Positions 1 through 8,468 of a DNA stretch of 40,527 nucleotides are shown in pieces. The stretch comes from Bacillota bacterium (GTDB lineage: Bacteria; Bacillota; Bacilli; ZCTH02-B2), in contig PKQY01000015.1 of NCBI GenBank assembly GCA_017577895.1, forward strand, positions 1 to 40,527, read 5' to 3'. How positions within the stretch are numbered: the stretch's first letter is position 1; every line of letters starts with the position of its first letter. Made by a program: the position numbers and the translations under genes. The notes under the pieces are model-generated. The model searched no databases, was not told the origin of the DNA, and saw only the letters and a list, made by a program, of their open reading frames with translations.

Positions 1-27
1 TAATCCGGCGGCAAGCGAGGTGAGGGG

Positions 28-609
28 ATGGAGCGGGAGGCAATCCTTGCGGCGGTTCGGAACATGTTGACCGAACACCGCTTCCGTCACACTTTGGGGG
101 TGGCGGAGACGGCGAAACAGTTGGCGGTCCGTTTCGGGGCTGATGTGGAGAAGGCGGAACTGGCTGGTATCCTGCACGATTGCGCCAAGTACTGGCCGGA
201 GGACGAGATGAAGGCCATCATCCGCCAAGAACCGGAACTGCCCGATGATTTGCTGGACTATGACAAAGAACTGTGGCATGCGCCGGTCGGTTCCATTCTC
301 ATTCAACGGGAGTTCGGCATTCAAGACCCGGACATCATTGCGGCGGTCCGTTACCATACGTCCGGCCGCGTCGGCATGACGGTGTTGGAGAAAGTGATAT
401 GTCTGGCCGACTACATTGAGCCGAATCGGAACTTTCCCGGCGTGGAAGACATTCGGGCATTGGCAGAACAAGACTTGGATCAGGCTTTGGCCACGGCCTT
501 GGGAGGCACGATTCGATTTTTGATTCAACAGCACAAGCGGGTGTACCCGCTGACGTTGTTGGCCTATAACGATTTGCTGGCGCCGCAGAACGGTCAAAAG
601 GAACCGTAA
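28..609 (+). CDS. yqeK: YqeK family HD-domain hydrolase (probable Ap4A hydrolase)
   Basis: A 193-aa HD-superfamily metal-dependent phosphohydrolase. Studied YqeK proteins cleave diadenosine tetraphosphate symmetrically to ADP. The metal-binding signature is visible: H21, the HD pair H50-D51 in GILHDCAKYW, H84, H110 in RYHTSG and D128 in CLADYIEP. The length is typical for the family. The ATG at 28 follows a GAGGTG-type ribosome site. rsfS starts 22 bases after the stop; yqeK followed by rsfS is the usual order in Bacilli, normally behind nadD, which would lie just outside the window. Family assignment is firm; the substrate is inferred from homologues. Confidence 0.93.
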   Translation: MEREAILAAVRNMLTEHRFRHTLGVAETAKQLAVRFGADVEKAELAGILHDCAKYWPEDEMKAIIRQEPELPDDLLDYDKELWHAPVGSILIQREFGIQDPDIIAAVRYHTSGRVGMTVLEKVICLADYIEPNRNFPGVEDIRALAEQDLDQALATALGGTIRFLIQQHKRVYPLTLLAYNDLLAPQNGQKEP

Positions 610-631
610 AATACGTTGACGGGAGGGTGTT

Positions 632-1021
632 ATGGCGCATACAGTAGAAGCAGTGTTACAAACAGTCGTACAGGCGGCGCACAAGAAAAAGGCGCTGGAT
701 ATCCGGGTACTGGATGTGCGCGGCTTGAGCATGGTGACCGATTATTTCGTCATCTGTTCCGGCAATTCCCGCACGCAAGTGGAAGCCATCGCCGATGCCA
801 TCCAGGAAGATCTAGAACCGTTAGGCATCACGATTTTCAGCTTAGAAGGGAAAAAGGAAGGGCGATGGGTGCTGATGGATTTGGGGGATATCGTCGTTCA
901 CATATTCCATCGGGACGACCGCGAATTTTACCAACTGGAGCGGTTGTGGGGCGATGCGCCGCTGGTGAATATGCCGGTAGAGATGATGGAAACCATGAAT
1001 GAGAGAGGGAGCATGGCATAA
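632..1021 (+). CDS. rsfS: Ribosomal silencing factor RsfS (Iojap/YbeB family)
   Basis: A 129-aa RsfS protein. The family binds ribosomal protein uL14 on the large subunit and blocks subunit joining, lowering translation in starvation. Family signatures are clear: TDYFVICSGNS at about residues 36-46, EGKKEGRWVLMDLGD at about 72-86, and the C-terminal VVHIFHRDDREFYQLERLW segment. The ATG at 632 follows GGGAGGGTG. The gene is co-directional with yqeK, and khtU begins one base after its stop, so the three genes are probably cotranscribed. The methyltransferase gene yqeM that often follows in Bacillus is absent here. Confidence 0.95.
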   Translation: MAHTVEAVLQTVVQAAHKKKALDIRVLDVRGLSMVTDYFVICSGNSRTQVEAIADAIQEDLEPLGITIFSLEGKKEGRWVLMDLGDIVVHIFHRDDREFYQLERLWGDAPLVNMPVEMMETMNERGSMA

Positions 1022-1022
1022 C

Positions 1023-2243
1023 ATGGACCATCTAATTTTAGAAGTCGGCACGGCGTGTGTACTAGTGGCTATCGTCTCCCTCATCGCCTATAAGCTGAAA
1101 CAGTCCATCATTCCTTTTTTGATCGTGTTGGGAATGTTGTTGGGCCCCCATGCGCCCGCCATCGGCATTTTCGATCTGTCATTCATTGAAAGTCAGGAAG
1201 TCATTTCCTTTTTAGGGCGCATTGGCGTTTTGTTCCTCCTGTTTTATTTAGGTTTGGAGTTTTCCGTCCAGAAATTGATCAACTCGGGGGCCAACATCGT
1301 CGCCGGTGGAAGCGCCTACGTGACCGCCAATTTTTTGGCCGGTTTGGCCTACGGGTATTTTATCGGCTTGCCGCTGTATGAGACGTTGATCGTTGCCGGC
1401 ATGATGTCCGTTTCATCGACGGCCATTGTGGCGAAAACGCTGGTCGATTTGAAGCGGACCGGTAACCCGGAGACCGAATTGATTTTGGGTATGGTTTTGT
1501 TCGACGACATTTTCTTGGCGCTCTTTTTGTCCGTCATGTCCGGGTTGTTGTTGTCCGGTGCGACCTCGGTGGGGAACATAGCCCTTTCTTTGGCCGTCTC
1601 CATCGGATACATGGTGCTGTTCCTTTTGATCGGCCGGTTTGGCCCCCCGGTTTTGAACCGGGTGTTGCGGATTACGTCCAATGAAATTTTCGTCATTGTC
1701 GTTTTTGCCGGATTGTTTTTCGTGGCTGGTTTTTCTGAAACCATCCATGTGGCGGAAGCCATCGGCGCCATGTTGTTTGGGTTGGCGCTGTCCGAGACGG
1801 AACACAGCAAGCGGATCGAACAGATGGTGGTCCCGTTTCGCGATTTTTTTGGTGCCATCTTCTTTTTCAGCTTCGGTTTGAGCATCGATCCGTTCACGTT
1901 GGCGGATGCCGTTTGGTTGGCGGCGGGTGCGGCTTTCTTGACCATTGTGGCCAACTTCGTGGCCGGCATGTTTGCAGGACGGAACGCCGGTTTGACCCAT
2001 AAAGCGTCGCTCAATATCGGGTTGACCATGATCGCCCGGGGAGAATTTACGATCATCATTGCCAACCTCGGTGTCAGCGCCGGTTTGATGCCCGTCTTGC
2101 AGCCCGCATCAGCCCTGTATGTGTTGATCATGGCCATCCTCGGTCCGATGATGGCAAAAGAATCGAAACGCGTATATAATGGGCTCAACAAAATCTTTAA
2201 GTGGGAAAAGCCGAAGCGGAAAAAGGTCGGCGAGGCGAATTAG
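1023..2243 (+). CDS. khtU: K+/H+ antiporter membrane subunit KhtU (CPA2 family)
   Basis: A 406-aa integral membrane protein of the CPA2 monovalent cation:proton antiporter superfamily, with about 12 hydrophobic segments running through most of its length. Segments such as GRIGVLFLLFYLGLEFS, SSTAIVAKTL and ARGEFTIIIANLG are typical of the KefB/KhtU exchanger domain. Bacillus KhtU has nearly the same length. The ATG at 1023 is preferred because AGAGGGAG lies upstream and an in-frame ATG at 999 would overlap rsfS. The next gene encodes the matching KhtT subunit. In B. subtilis the pair exports K+ and helps survival of alkaline or toxic-electrophile stress; this role is inferred here. Confidence 0.9.
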   Translation: MDHLILEVGTACVLVAIVSLIAYKLKQSIIPFLIVLGMLLGPHAPAIGIFDLSFIESQEVISFLGRIGVLFLLFYLGLEFSVQKLINSGANIVAGGSAYVTANFLAGLAYGYFIGLPLYETLIVAGMMSVSSTAIVAKTLVDLKRTGNPETELILGMVLFDDIFLALFLSVMSGLLLSGATSVGNIALSLAVSIGYMVLFLLIGRFGPPVLNRVLRITSNEIFVIVVFAGLFFVAGFSETIHVAEAIGAMLFGLALSETEHSKRIEQMVVPFRDFFGAIFFFSFGLSIDPFTLADAVWLAAGAAFLTIVANFVAGMFAGRNAGLTHKASLNIGLTMIARGEFTIIIANLGVSAGLMPVLQPASALYVLIMAILGPMMAKESKRVYNGLNKIFKWEKPKRKKVGEAN

Positions 2244-2265
2244 TGGAGCGGAGGTCAGAAATTGC

Positions 2266-2754
2266 ATGGCAACCATTCGTGAGTCGGAACTTCCCGGTAT
2301 TGGGAAGAAGTTCCAAATCGAAGCCAAATCTGGCGATAAACTCGTCATCGTCATTCACGATGACGGACGAAGAGAGCTGTATCAATTTGACAGCGACAAC
2401 CAGGACGAAGTGGTGTCCGTCGTCACGTTGGATGACACGGAGGCCCGGCAAGTGGCGGCGATTATCGGGGGGATGGTCTACAAACCGCAAGCGTTGGAGA
2501 CAGTGGAGGTCACGCTGGAAGATTTGGTGATCGAATGGGTGAAAATTGAACCCAACTTTAAGTGCATTGGCAAATCCATTTTTGATCTGGACGTTCGGCA
2601 GCGGACCGGTGCCACCGTTTTGGCCATGGTCGAGAAAAACCGGCAAAAAATTAATCCGGGTCCTGACGATCCGATCAAGCCGAATATGACGCTGGTGGTG
2701 GCCGGTGAACGCAAGCAGATTAAGCAGTTGAAAGAACTGCTGATCAACGGGTGA
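2266..2754 (+). CDS. khtT: K+/H+ antiporter regulatory subunit KhtT (RCK_C/TrkA-C domain)
   Basis: A 162-aa cytoplasmic protein with an N-terminal KhtT region (LPGIGKKF, IHDDGRREL, GGMVYKPQALE) and a C-terminal TrkA-C/RCK_C domain from about residue 80 (DVRQRTGATVLAMV, MTLVVAGERKQIKQL). In B. subtilis KhtT gates KhtU, and c-di-AMP binds its RCK_C domain; that ligand is inferred here from homology. The ATG at 2266 is chosen because GGAGCGGAGG lies upstream; longer in-frame starts would overlap khtU. It ends the khtUT unit. A separate promoter for the leuS leader starts about 35 bases later. Confidence 0.92.
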   Translation: MATIRESELPGIGKKFQIEAKSGDKLVIVIHDDGRRELYQFDSDNQDEVVSVVTLDDTEARQVAAIIGGMVYKPQALETVEVTLEDLVIEWVKIEPNFKCIGKSIFDLDVRQRTGATVLAMVEKNRQKINPGPDDPIKPNMTLVVAGERKQIKQLKELLING

Positions 2755-2789
2755 CAGCCTGAAAAAAGGATTGTCGCCGGGGAAAAACA

Positions 2790-2818
2790 TTGACTTACGT
2801 ATTGTTGATCCATATAAT
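2790..2818 (+). promoter_or_regulatory. SigA-type promoter of the leuS leader
   Basis: TTGACT at 2790-2795 and a perfect TATAAT at 2813-2818 are separated by 17 bases. Transcription should start near 2825, immediately ahead of the T-box leader. Confidence 0.88.
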
Positions 2819-2825
2819 AGAAGCC

Positions 2826-3113
2826 ATACGATGCATAAACATGGGTTCAGGACAGTTGAAAGACGGCAAAGCGAAGAAGAGGAGTAGTAGCCTGCCCCTT
2901 CCATGCCAGAGAGTCGGTGGTTGGTGAAAACCGATATGGAAAGCAGGTGAACTCGCCTCGGAGCTGTGATGGGGAACGTACGAGTACCCACACCGTCCCC
3001 CGCGTTAAGGGACAATGAGTGGGCAGGCTTGGCCTGTCAATTAGGGTGGTACCGCGGGAATGTCTGACAGAAGAACCTCTCGCCCCTAGCGTTCGGGGTG
3101 AGCGGTTTTTTTT
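2826..3113 (+). ncRNA. Leucine T-box leader (riboswitch) of leuS
   Basis: A tRNA-sensing leader of about 290 bases. The sequence AGGGTGGTACCGCGGG at 3043-3058 is the canonical T-box bulge that pairs with the tRNA acceptor end. Stem I features are visible: the AGAGAG motif at 2908-2913, the GGTGAAAACC hairpin at 2923-2932, and a specifier region in which CTC (leucine) at 2952-2954 follows GTGAA. The leader ends in an intrinsic terminator at 3075-3113. CCCCT at 3083-3087 can pair instead with AGGG of the T-box to form the antiterminator. Uncharged tRNA-Leu is expected to stabilise the antiterminator and allow leuS transcription. Confidence 0.95.
3075..3113 (+). terminator. Regulated terminator of the leuS T-box
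   Basis: CTCGCCCC at 3079-3086 pairs with GGGGTGAG at 3095-3102 (one G-U pair), followed by eight T residues at 3106-3113. It shares bases with the T-box antiterminator. Confidence 0.9.
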
Positions 3114-3157
3114 ATACCGGTTAAGCGGGACACCAAGGATGCTGAAGGAGGTTGACG

Positions 3158-5635
3158 ATGAGCACATTGGCGACAAAGACGTACAATCCGCAAGAAATTG
3201 AACCGAAATGGCAAAAAGTGTGGGAAGAACAACAGATTTATCGGACAGAAGACGAAGAGGAAGGGAAACCGCGTTTTTACGCCTTGGAAATGTTTCCGTA
3301 CCCGTCGGGACGCCTCCACATGGGACATATGCGGGTGTACTCCATCGGTGACGTCATCTCCCGGTTTAAACGGATGAACGGCTATCAAGTGTTGCATCCG
3401 ATGGGCTGGGATGCGTTCGGGTTGCCGGCGGAAAACGCCGCCATTCAGCGGGGCATTCATCCGCGGAAATGGACGCTGGAAAACATCCAGCACATGAAAG
3501 AACAACAGAAACGGTTGGGTGTCAGTTACGACTGGGAACGCGAAATCGCCACTTGCTTGCCCGATTATTACAAGTTCACGCAAGAGTTGTTTCTGTTGTT
3601 TTATGAGCGGGGATTGGCGTACCGGAAAAAGGCGGCGGTCAACTGGTGTCCGAGCTGCACGACGGTGTTGGCCAACGAACAGGTGGAAGACGGCAAATGC
3701 TGGCGCTGCGATTCGGAAGTGACCAAAAAAGAACTGGAACAGTGGTTCTTTAAAATTACCGATTACGCCGAACGATTGCTCCAGGACTTGGAGAAGCTGG
3801 ACGGCTGGCCCGAACGGGTGAAGACGATGCAGCGCAACTGGATCGGCAAGAGCACGGGGGCCGAAGTCGTCTTTGCCATTCCGGAAATCGGCGAAACCGT
3901 GTCGGTGTTTACGACGCGGCCGGACACGCTGTACGGTGTGACTTGTTTGGTGCTGGCGCCGGAACATCCGTTGGTGCCCCGGCTGGTGAAAGGCAAAGAC
4001 ACGGAAGCCGAGGTGCTGGCTTTTGTGGAGCAAATGCGCCGGGAAAGCGAAATCGCCCGGACGAGCGCCGATGCGGAAAAAGTGGGGATGTTTACCGGGG
4101 CGTACGCCGAACATCCGCTGACCGGCGAACGCATTCCGATTTGGATTGCCAATTACGTGTTGGTCGATTACGGGACCGGCGCGGTGATGGTCGTTCCGGC
4201 CCACGATGAGCGGGACTTCCAGTTTGCGAAAAAGTATCAGTTACCCATCAAAGTGGTCATTCAAAATCCGGAGCGGACGCTCGTGGCGGAAGAAATGGCC
4301 GAGGCGTACGTGGACGACGGCGTGATGGTCAACTCGGGGCCCTTTGACGGGCTGAGCAGCCGCGAAGGGATCAAGGCCGTCAGTCAACACTTGGCGGAAT
4401 TGGGCAAAGGCGGTCCGGCGGTGTCCTATCGCATCCGCGACTGGCTTATTTCCCGCCAGCGGTACTGGGGTTGTCCCATACCCATCGTCTACTGTGACCG
4501 TTGCGGCATCGTGCCGGTGCCGAAGGAACAATTGCCCGTACTGTTGCCGGATGACGTCGTGTTTGACGGCAAGAGCAATCCGTTGACCACGTCCGAGTTG
4601 TTTGTCCATACGACATGCCCCCGTTGCCAAGGTCCGGCGCGGCGCGAGACGGACACCATGGACACGTTCATCGATTCGTCGTGGTATTTTTACCGGTATA
4701 CGAGCGCCAAAGACACGGAACGGCCCTTCGATCCGGAAAAGGTGAAAAAGTGGCTGCCGGTCGATAAATACATCGGCGGCATCGAACATGCCGTCTTGCA
4801 TCTGCTCTATGCCCGGTTTTTCACGAAAGTGCTGTACGATGCCGGTTTGGTGGACCATACCGAACCGTTCAAAAGTTTGTTGACCCAGGGGATGGTCATC
4901 AAAGACGGCGCCAAAATGTCCAAATCCAAAGGCAACGTCGTGAGCCCCGACGAGATCGTCGAAAAATACGGTGCCGATACCGGACGGCTGTTTATTCTGT
5001 TTGCGGCACCGCCGGATCGGGATTTGGAATGGAGCGACTCGGGCGTGGAAGGCTGCCATCGCTTTTTGAATCGGGTTTGGCGTTTGGTGGAAGAGCACGT
5101 CCACCTTTTTGGGGCCGAGCGGCCTGCGCCTCAAGTACAGGATGAAGCCAGCAAAGCCCTTTACCGGCTGACCCATGCGACCATCAAAAAAGTGACCGAC
5201 GACATCGAGTTGCGGTATCACTTCAACACGGCCATCAGCGCCATCATGGAACTGGTCAACGGCATCCAGGAGAGGAAGGCGGTGGCCGACAGTGGGACGT
5301 TGGCTTTCGCCATTGAAACGCTGCTCCTGTTGCTGGCTCCCTTTGCGCCGCACATCACCGAAGAGCTGTGGCATCGCATTGGCCATCAAGAGAGCATCCA
5401 CCGGCAATCGTGGCCGAAATACGATCCGGCGGCGCTCGAGGTGGATGAAGTGGAAATTGCGGTCCAAATCAACGGCAAGTTGCGGACGAAGTTGACCGTG
5501 CCGGCCAAGGCCGACAAAGGGGAAGTGGAGCAGTTGGTGTTGGCCGATGACCGGGTTCGCACATATATCGAAGGCAAGACGGTACGGAAAGTGATCGTCG
5601 TACCGGGCAAACTCGTCAACGTGGTCGTCGGCTGA
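3158..5635 (+). CDS. leuS: Leucyl-tRNA synthetase
   Basis: An 825-aa class I aminoacyl-tRNA synthetase that charges tRNA-Leu with leucine in the cytoplasm. The HIGH-type motif is HMGH at residues 54-57 and the KMSKS motif is at 586-590 (KDGAKMSKSKGN). The CP1 editing domain lies between them, with FTTRPDTLYG and GTGAVMVVPAHDERD as typical editing-site segments. The length is normal for bacterial LeuRS. The ATG at 3158 has AAGGAGG six bases upstream; an in-frame TTG at 3152 is too close to that site. Expression is probably controlled by the leucine T-box immediately upstream. No complete second gene follows on this strand before comER. Confidence 0.97.
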   Translation: MSTLATKTYNPQEIEPKWQKVWEEQQIYRTEDEEEGKPRFYALEMFPYPSGRLHMGHMRVYSIGDVISRFKRMNGYQVLHPMGWDAFGLPAENAAIQRGIHPRKWTLENIQHMKEQQKRLGVSYDWEREIATCLPDYYKFTQELFLLFYERGLAYRKKAAVNWCPSCTTVLANEQVEDGKCWRCDSEVTKKELEQWFFKITDYAERLLQDLEKLDGWPERVKTMQRNWIGKSTGAEVVFAIPEIGETVSVFTTRPDTLYGVTCLVLAPEHPLVPRLVKGKDTEAEVLAFVEQMRRESEIARTSADAEKVGMFTGAYAEHPLTGERIPIWIANYVLVDYGTGAVMVVPAHDERDFQFAKKYQLPIKVVIQNPERTLVAEEMAEAYVDDGVMVNSGPFDGLSSREGIKAVSQHLAELGKGGPAVSYRIRDWLISRQRYWGCPIPIVYCDRCGIVPVPKEQLPVLLPDDVVFDGKSNPLTTSELFVHTTCPRCQGPARRETDTMDTFIDSSWYFYRYTSAKDTERPFDPEKVKKWLPVDKYIGGIEHAVLHLLYARFFTKVLYDAGLVDHTEPFKSLLTQGMVIKDGAKMSKSKGNVVSPDEIVEKYGADTGRLFILFAAPPDRDLEWSDSGVEGCHRFLNRVWRLVEEHVHLFGAERPAPQVQDEASKALYRLTHATIKKVTDDIELRYHFNTAISAIMELVNGIQERKAVADSGTLAFAIETLLLLLAPFAPHITEELWHRIGHQESIHRQSWPKYDPAALEVDEVEIAVQINGKLRTKLTVPAKADKGEVEQLVLADDRVRTYIEGKTVRKVIVVPGKLVNVVVG

Positions 5636-5683
5636 CGTCGTCAGCGGAAAGGGACCCATCCGGTGGAGAATATGGCCGGCCGC

Positions 5684-6526
5684 TTACCGGTCGTCAAAGG
5701 CCGCTTGGATTTTCTCGACATCTTCCGCATATTTGGCATGGGTCGTTTGAAAGAGCCGGTGAAAGACGCCGGCCAGTTGATCCGATAGCCAACTTAAGCC
5801 TTGCTGTGTGATGCCGCCGGGGACGGCGATGCGCTGTTGGATTTCTTGCAGGCTCAAGCCTTCTTGCATCAAGAGCCTGGCTGTGCCGTCCAACATGTGC
5901 ACCACGAGGGCTTCGGCCAAACAACGGGGCAGGCCGGCTTCTTCCACGGCGGCATCGGCCATTTGCGACAAGATGTGACTGAGAAACGCGGGGCCACAGC
6001 TGCTCAAATCCGAAGCGATGCGGGTATGGGCTTCGGAAATTTCCACCGGCGTTCCGATGGCCGAAAACAACTGTTTCCACTGTTCTCGTTCATCCCCGGG
6101 GATGCGTTCATGAAACGTCAAAAGACAAGCACCGGCATGGGACAAGTTGGTCAAACTGGGGATGAATTTGATCAATTTGCTCGGGAGTTGTTCAGCCAGA
6201 TGTTGCAGTAAGACAGGACTGGCGATGGCGACGACCGTTTGGGAAGGGGTCACATGCGGTGCGATCTCTTTCAGGACGGTTTGAAAATCCAACGGTTTGA
6301 CGCACAGAAAGAGCAACTGGGTTTTCTGTGCGACAGCCGCATTGGACGAAGCGATGGTCATGCCGGGATATTTTTGTGCCATCATGTGGGCCTTTTGTGG
6401 CGTACGGTTATGAATGAACACCTGTTCCGGTCGAAACGTACCGGCCCGTAAGAAGGCGTCAATGAGCATGCCGCCCATGGTCCCGATACCGATAAAGCCG
6501 ACCGGGTTGTCGAAGCCTGTGGCCAT
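5684..6526 (-). CDS. comER: ComER, P5C-reductase-like NAD(P)-binding protein
   Basis: A 280-aa member of the pyrroline-5-carboxylate reductase/F420-oxidoreductase superfamily. The N-terminal Rossmann fold shows GFIGIGTMGG near residues 9-18, and the C-terminal half carries the dimerisation region (CGPAFLSHILSQMADAAVEEAGL, shown in part by PAFLSHIL and VPGGITQQGL). The ATG at 6526 follows GGGGAGGAGG. As in B. subtilis, it is divergent from comEA. Despite the name it is not needed for DNA uptake in B. subtilis; links to biofilm formation and sporulation have been reported there. The substrate is unknown. The alternative reading, a housekeeping ProC, is less likely given the synteny. Confidence 0.88.
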   Translation of the reverse strand: MATGFDNPVGFIGIGTMGGMLIDAFLRAGTFRPEQVFIHNRTPQKAHMMAQKYPGMTIASSNAAVAQKTQLLFLCVKPLDFQTVLKEIAPHVTPSQTVVAIASPVLLQHLAEQLPSKLIKFIPSLTNLSHAGACLLTFHERIPGDEREQWKQLFSAIGTPVEISEAHTRIASDLSSCGPAFLSHILSQMADAAVEEAGLPRCLAEALVVHMLDGTARLLMQEGLSLQEIQQRIAVPGGITQQGLSWLSDQLAGVFHRLFQTTHAKYAEDVEKIQAAFDDR

Positions 6527-6571
6527 TTTTTCCTCCTCCCCTTGCGCAAAACGAAAACCATCGTTGTACCA

Positions 6572-6599
6572 TAGTATGCGGGACCGTTCGCGGTTATGC
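6572..6599 (-). promoter_or_regulatory. Possible SigG-like promoter of comER
   Basis: Read on the minus strand, GCATA (complement at 6595-6599) is followed after 16 bases by CATACTA (complement at 6572-6578). CATACTA fits the SigG -10 consensus exactly; the spacing is one or two bases short. It sits about 45 bases ahead of the comER start. Confidence 0.4.
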
Positions 6600-6689
6600 T
6601 CCCCCGACCGCCGGCTCCTGGGCCAGGCCATCGCCTTTTCCGGTTCCTCATTCGAACAAGGACCTGATTGCCAATAGGGAGTTGTTCGT

Positions 6690-7340
6690 ATGCGCTGGAG
6701 TGAACGGGAAAAACGGTTGGGAATCCTCTTGGCGCTGAGCGGCGTCGTCCTGGTCAGTCTCGTGTGTTACATCATCTTTGAGCAGGAACAGGGGCCGGTG
6801 GCGACGTTTCCCCCCTACGAAGAGCCAAAGGCCGACATCGAAATGGCAACACCGGATGCGACCCGCCAGGCGGAGACCGTGCAAACCGAAGTGGTGGTCG
6901 ACGTCAAGGGCGCCGTCCAACACCCGGGCGTGTACGCCTTGCCCGCCGGGGCCCGGGTGATCGATGCGGTGGAACGGGCCGGGGGTTTTTTGCCGGAGGC
7001 TGACCCGGATCGCATCAACTTGGCCCAACCGCTCACCGACGGCATGGCTTTTCGCGTGCCTTTTCAAGGTGAAGAAGCGGGTGCCGGCGGCCTGGCCGAT
7101 GTTTCGTCTACTTTGATCAGTAGTCCGGTCGGCAATTCCGGGTCGGGAAAAGTGAATATCAACACGGCGACAGCCAGTGAGTTGGACACCCTTCCCGGCA
7201 TTGGCCCGGCCAAGGCCGAGGCGATTATTCAGTATCGGACCGAGCACGGTCCTTTCCAGCACGTAGACCAATTGCTGGAAGTGCCGGGAATTGGGGAAAA
7301 GACGTTGCAAAATTTGCGGGATTTCATTACGGTACATTAA
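6690..7340 (+). CDS. comEA: ComEA, competence DNA receptor
   Basis: A 216-aa membrane-anchored DNA-binding protein that captures double-stranded DNA at the cell surface for uptake. One transmembrane helix spans about residues 10-30. A SLBB domain follows (VVVDVKGAVQHPGVY at about 68-82), then a linker rich in G and S, then a helix-hairpin-helix DNA-binding domain (INTATASELDTLPGIGPAKA from about 157, and VPGIGEKTLQNL at 198-209). The ATG at 6690 has AGGGAG eight bases upstream. The gene is divergent from comER. The downstream genes differ from the B. subtilis comE operon, in which comEB comes next. Confidence 0.95.
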   Translation: MRWSEREKRLGILLALSGVVLVSLVCYIIFEQEQGPVATFPPYEEPKADIEMATPDATRQAETVQTEVVVDVKGAVQHPGVYALPAGARVIDAVERAGGFLPEADPDRINLAQPLTDGMAFRVPFQGEEAGAGGLADVSSTLISSPVGNSGSGKVNINTATASELDTLPGIGPAKAEAIIQYRTEHGPFQHVDQLLEVPGIGEKTLQNLRDFITVH

Positions 7341-7407
7341 AATATTTAGGGAGAACATCAACGGGAGAATTACAACCGTTTCCATCTGTGGAAAGGAGGC
7401 AATCGGG

Positions 7408-7827
7408 ATGGCCAAATCGTTTGTACCGTCCGATGAACGGATGCGGCAAGTGTTGGAAGATGCCAAACGCATTGCAGTCGTCGGCTTGTCCAATAAACCG
7501 GATCGGCCCAGCTATCAAGTTGCGGCCTATTTGCAAGCGCAAGGGTATGAAATCATTCCGGTCAATCCGATGGTGGACGAAGTGTTGGGGCAAAAAGCAG
7601 TCGCGTCGTTAAAAGACGTGGAAGGAGAGATCGACATCGTCGACGTCTTCCGGCGCAGCGAAGAAGTGCCGGCGGTGGTGGATGAAGCCATTGCCGTTGG
7701 AGCAAAAGCCTTGTGGCTGCAGTTGGGTGTCATCCACGAAGAGGCGGCTCAAAAGGCGGCCGATCACGGCATGGACGTGATCATGGATCGCTGCATCAAA
7801 GTGGAGCATGCCCGTTTGTTTTCGTAA
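7408..7827 (+). CDS. CoA-binding domain protein (YccU family)
   Basis: A 139-aa protein with a single Rossmann-type CoA-binding domain. AVVGLSNKPDRPSY at about residues 28-41 is the nucleotide-binding turn, and IIPVNP, DIVDVFRR and LWLQLGV are conserved YccU-family segments. Such proteins bind coenzyme A in crystal structures, but their cell role is not established. The ATG at 7408 has a strong AAAGGAGG site. A small hairpin, TTTCCA/TGGAAA at 7379-7394, directly abuts that site. It lies between comEA and dcd, in the interval where comEB is usually found. Confidence 0.88.
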   Translation: MAKSFVPSDERMRQVLEDAKRIAVVGLSNKPDRPSYQVAAYLQAQGYEIIPVNPMVDEVLGQKAVASLKDVEGEIDIVDVFRRSEEVPAVVDEAIAVGAKALWLQLGVIHEEAAQKAADHGMDVIMDRCIKVEHARLFS

Positions 7828-7864
7828 AACGACAGACGATGGATTGGAGTAAAGGGAGAGGACG

Positions 7865-8434
7865 ATGATACTCAACGATCGTCAAATCATCGAGCTAGCC
7901 AAACAAGGAATGATCGAGCCCTTTGTTCCCCGAAACGTTCGCCAATTGGACGATAACGGGAAACGGGTCATTTCCTACGGCGTGTCTTCTTTTGGGTACG
8001 ATTTGCGGGTCGGGCGGCATTTCAAGATATTCAGTAACGTACACAACGCCATTATCGATCCGAAAAATGTCAACGAACGCGCATTTGTGGACGTCGAAGC
8101 AGAAGACGGATACATCCTCATTCCTCCCAACAGCTTTGCCTTGGCCCATTCCATCGAGTATTTCCGGATTCCGCGAGACATTATGGCCATTTGTGTGGGT
8201 AAATCCACCTACGCCCGCTGTGGCATTATTACGAACGTGACGCCTTTTGAGCCGGGTTTTGAAGGGCAAATCACGCTGGAAATCAGCAATACGACTCCGT
8301 TGCCGGCGAAAATTTATGCCGAAGAAGGACTTTGTCAAGTGTTGTTTTTACGCGGCGAACCGTGTGAAGTCAGTTATGCCGATCGGAACGGGAAGTATCA
8401 AGGCCAGCGGGGGATCGTCACGGCCCGCATTTAG
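7865..8434 (+). CDS. dcd: dCTP deaminase
   Basis: A 189-aa dUTPase-superfamily enzyme that deaminates dCTP to dUTP, the precursor route to dUMP and dTTP; it acts as a cytoplasmic trimer. The signature GKSTYAR at residues 112-118 and the catalytic glutamate E139 in ITLEISN match the E. coli enzyme (GKSSLAR and E138). The length is typical. Some relatives also hydrolyse dUTP to dUMP; that cannot be settled here. The ATG at 7865 follows GGGAGAGG. It is followed within 35 bases by a terminator-like hairpin ahead of comEC. The slot is held by a dCMP deaminase (ComEB) in B. subtilis. Confidence 0.93.
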   Translation: MILNDRQIIELAKQGMIEPFVPRNVRQLDDNGKRVISYGVSSFGYDLRVGRHFKIFSNVHNAIIDPKNVNERAFVDVEAEDGYILIPPNSFALAHSIEYFRIPRDIMAICVGKSTYARCGIITNVTPFEPGFEGQITLEISNTTPLPAKIYAEEGLCQVLFLRGEPCEVSYADRNGKYQGQRGIVTARI

Positions 8435-8468
8435 CCGTGAAGGATTCTTTTCGGCGCTTGTCGAAAGT

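Noticed and set aside
1..27. Possible last codons of nadD (a frame ending in TGA at 21-23)
   Set aside because: Only about six codons are in the window. The expectation of nadD comes from synteny, not from readable sequence.
1349..2191. Long minus-strand open frame inside khtU
   Set aside because: It is antisense to a clear membrane protein, has no ribosome site, and arises from codon bias in the GC-rich coding strand.
4241..5659. 472-codon minus-strand open frame opposite leuS
   Set aside because: It is a shadow of leuS, with abnormal H/R-rich composition and no recognisable domain.
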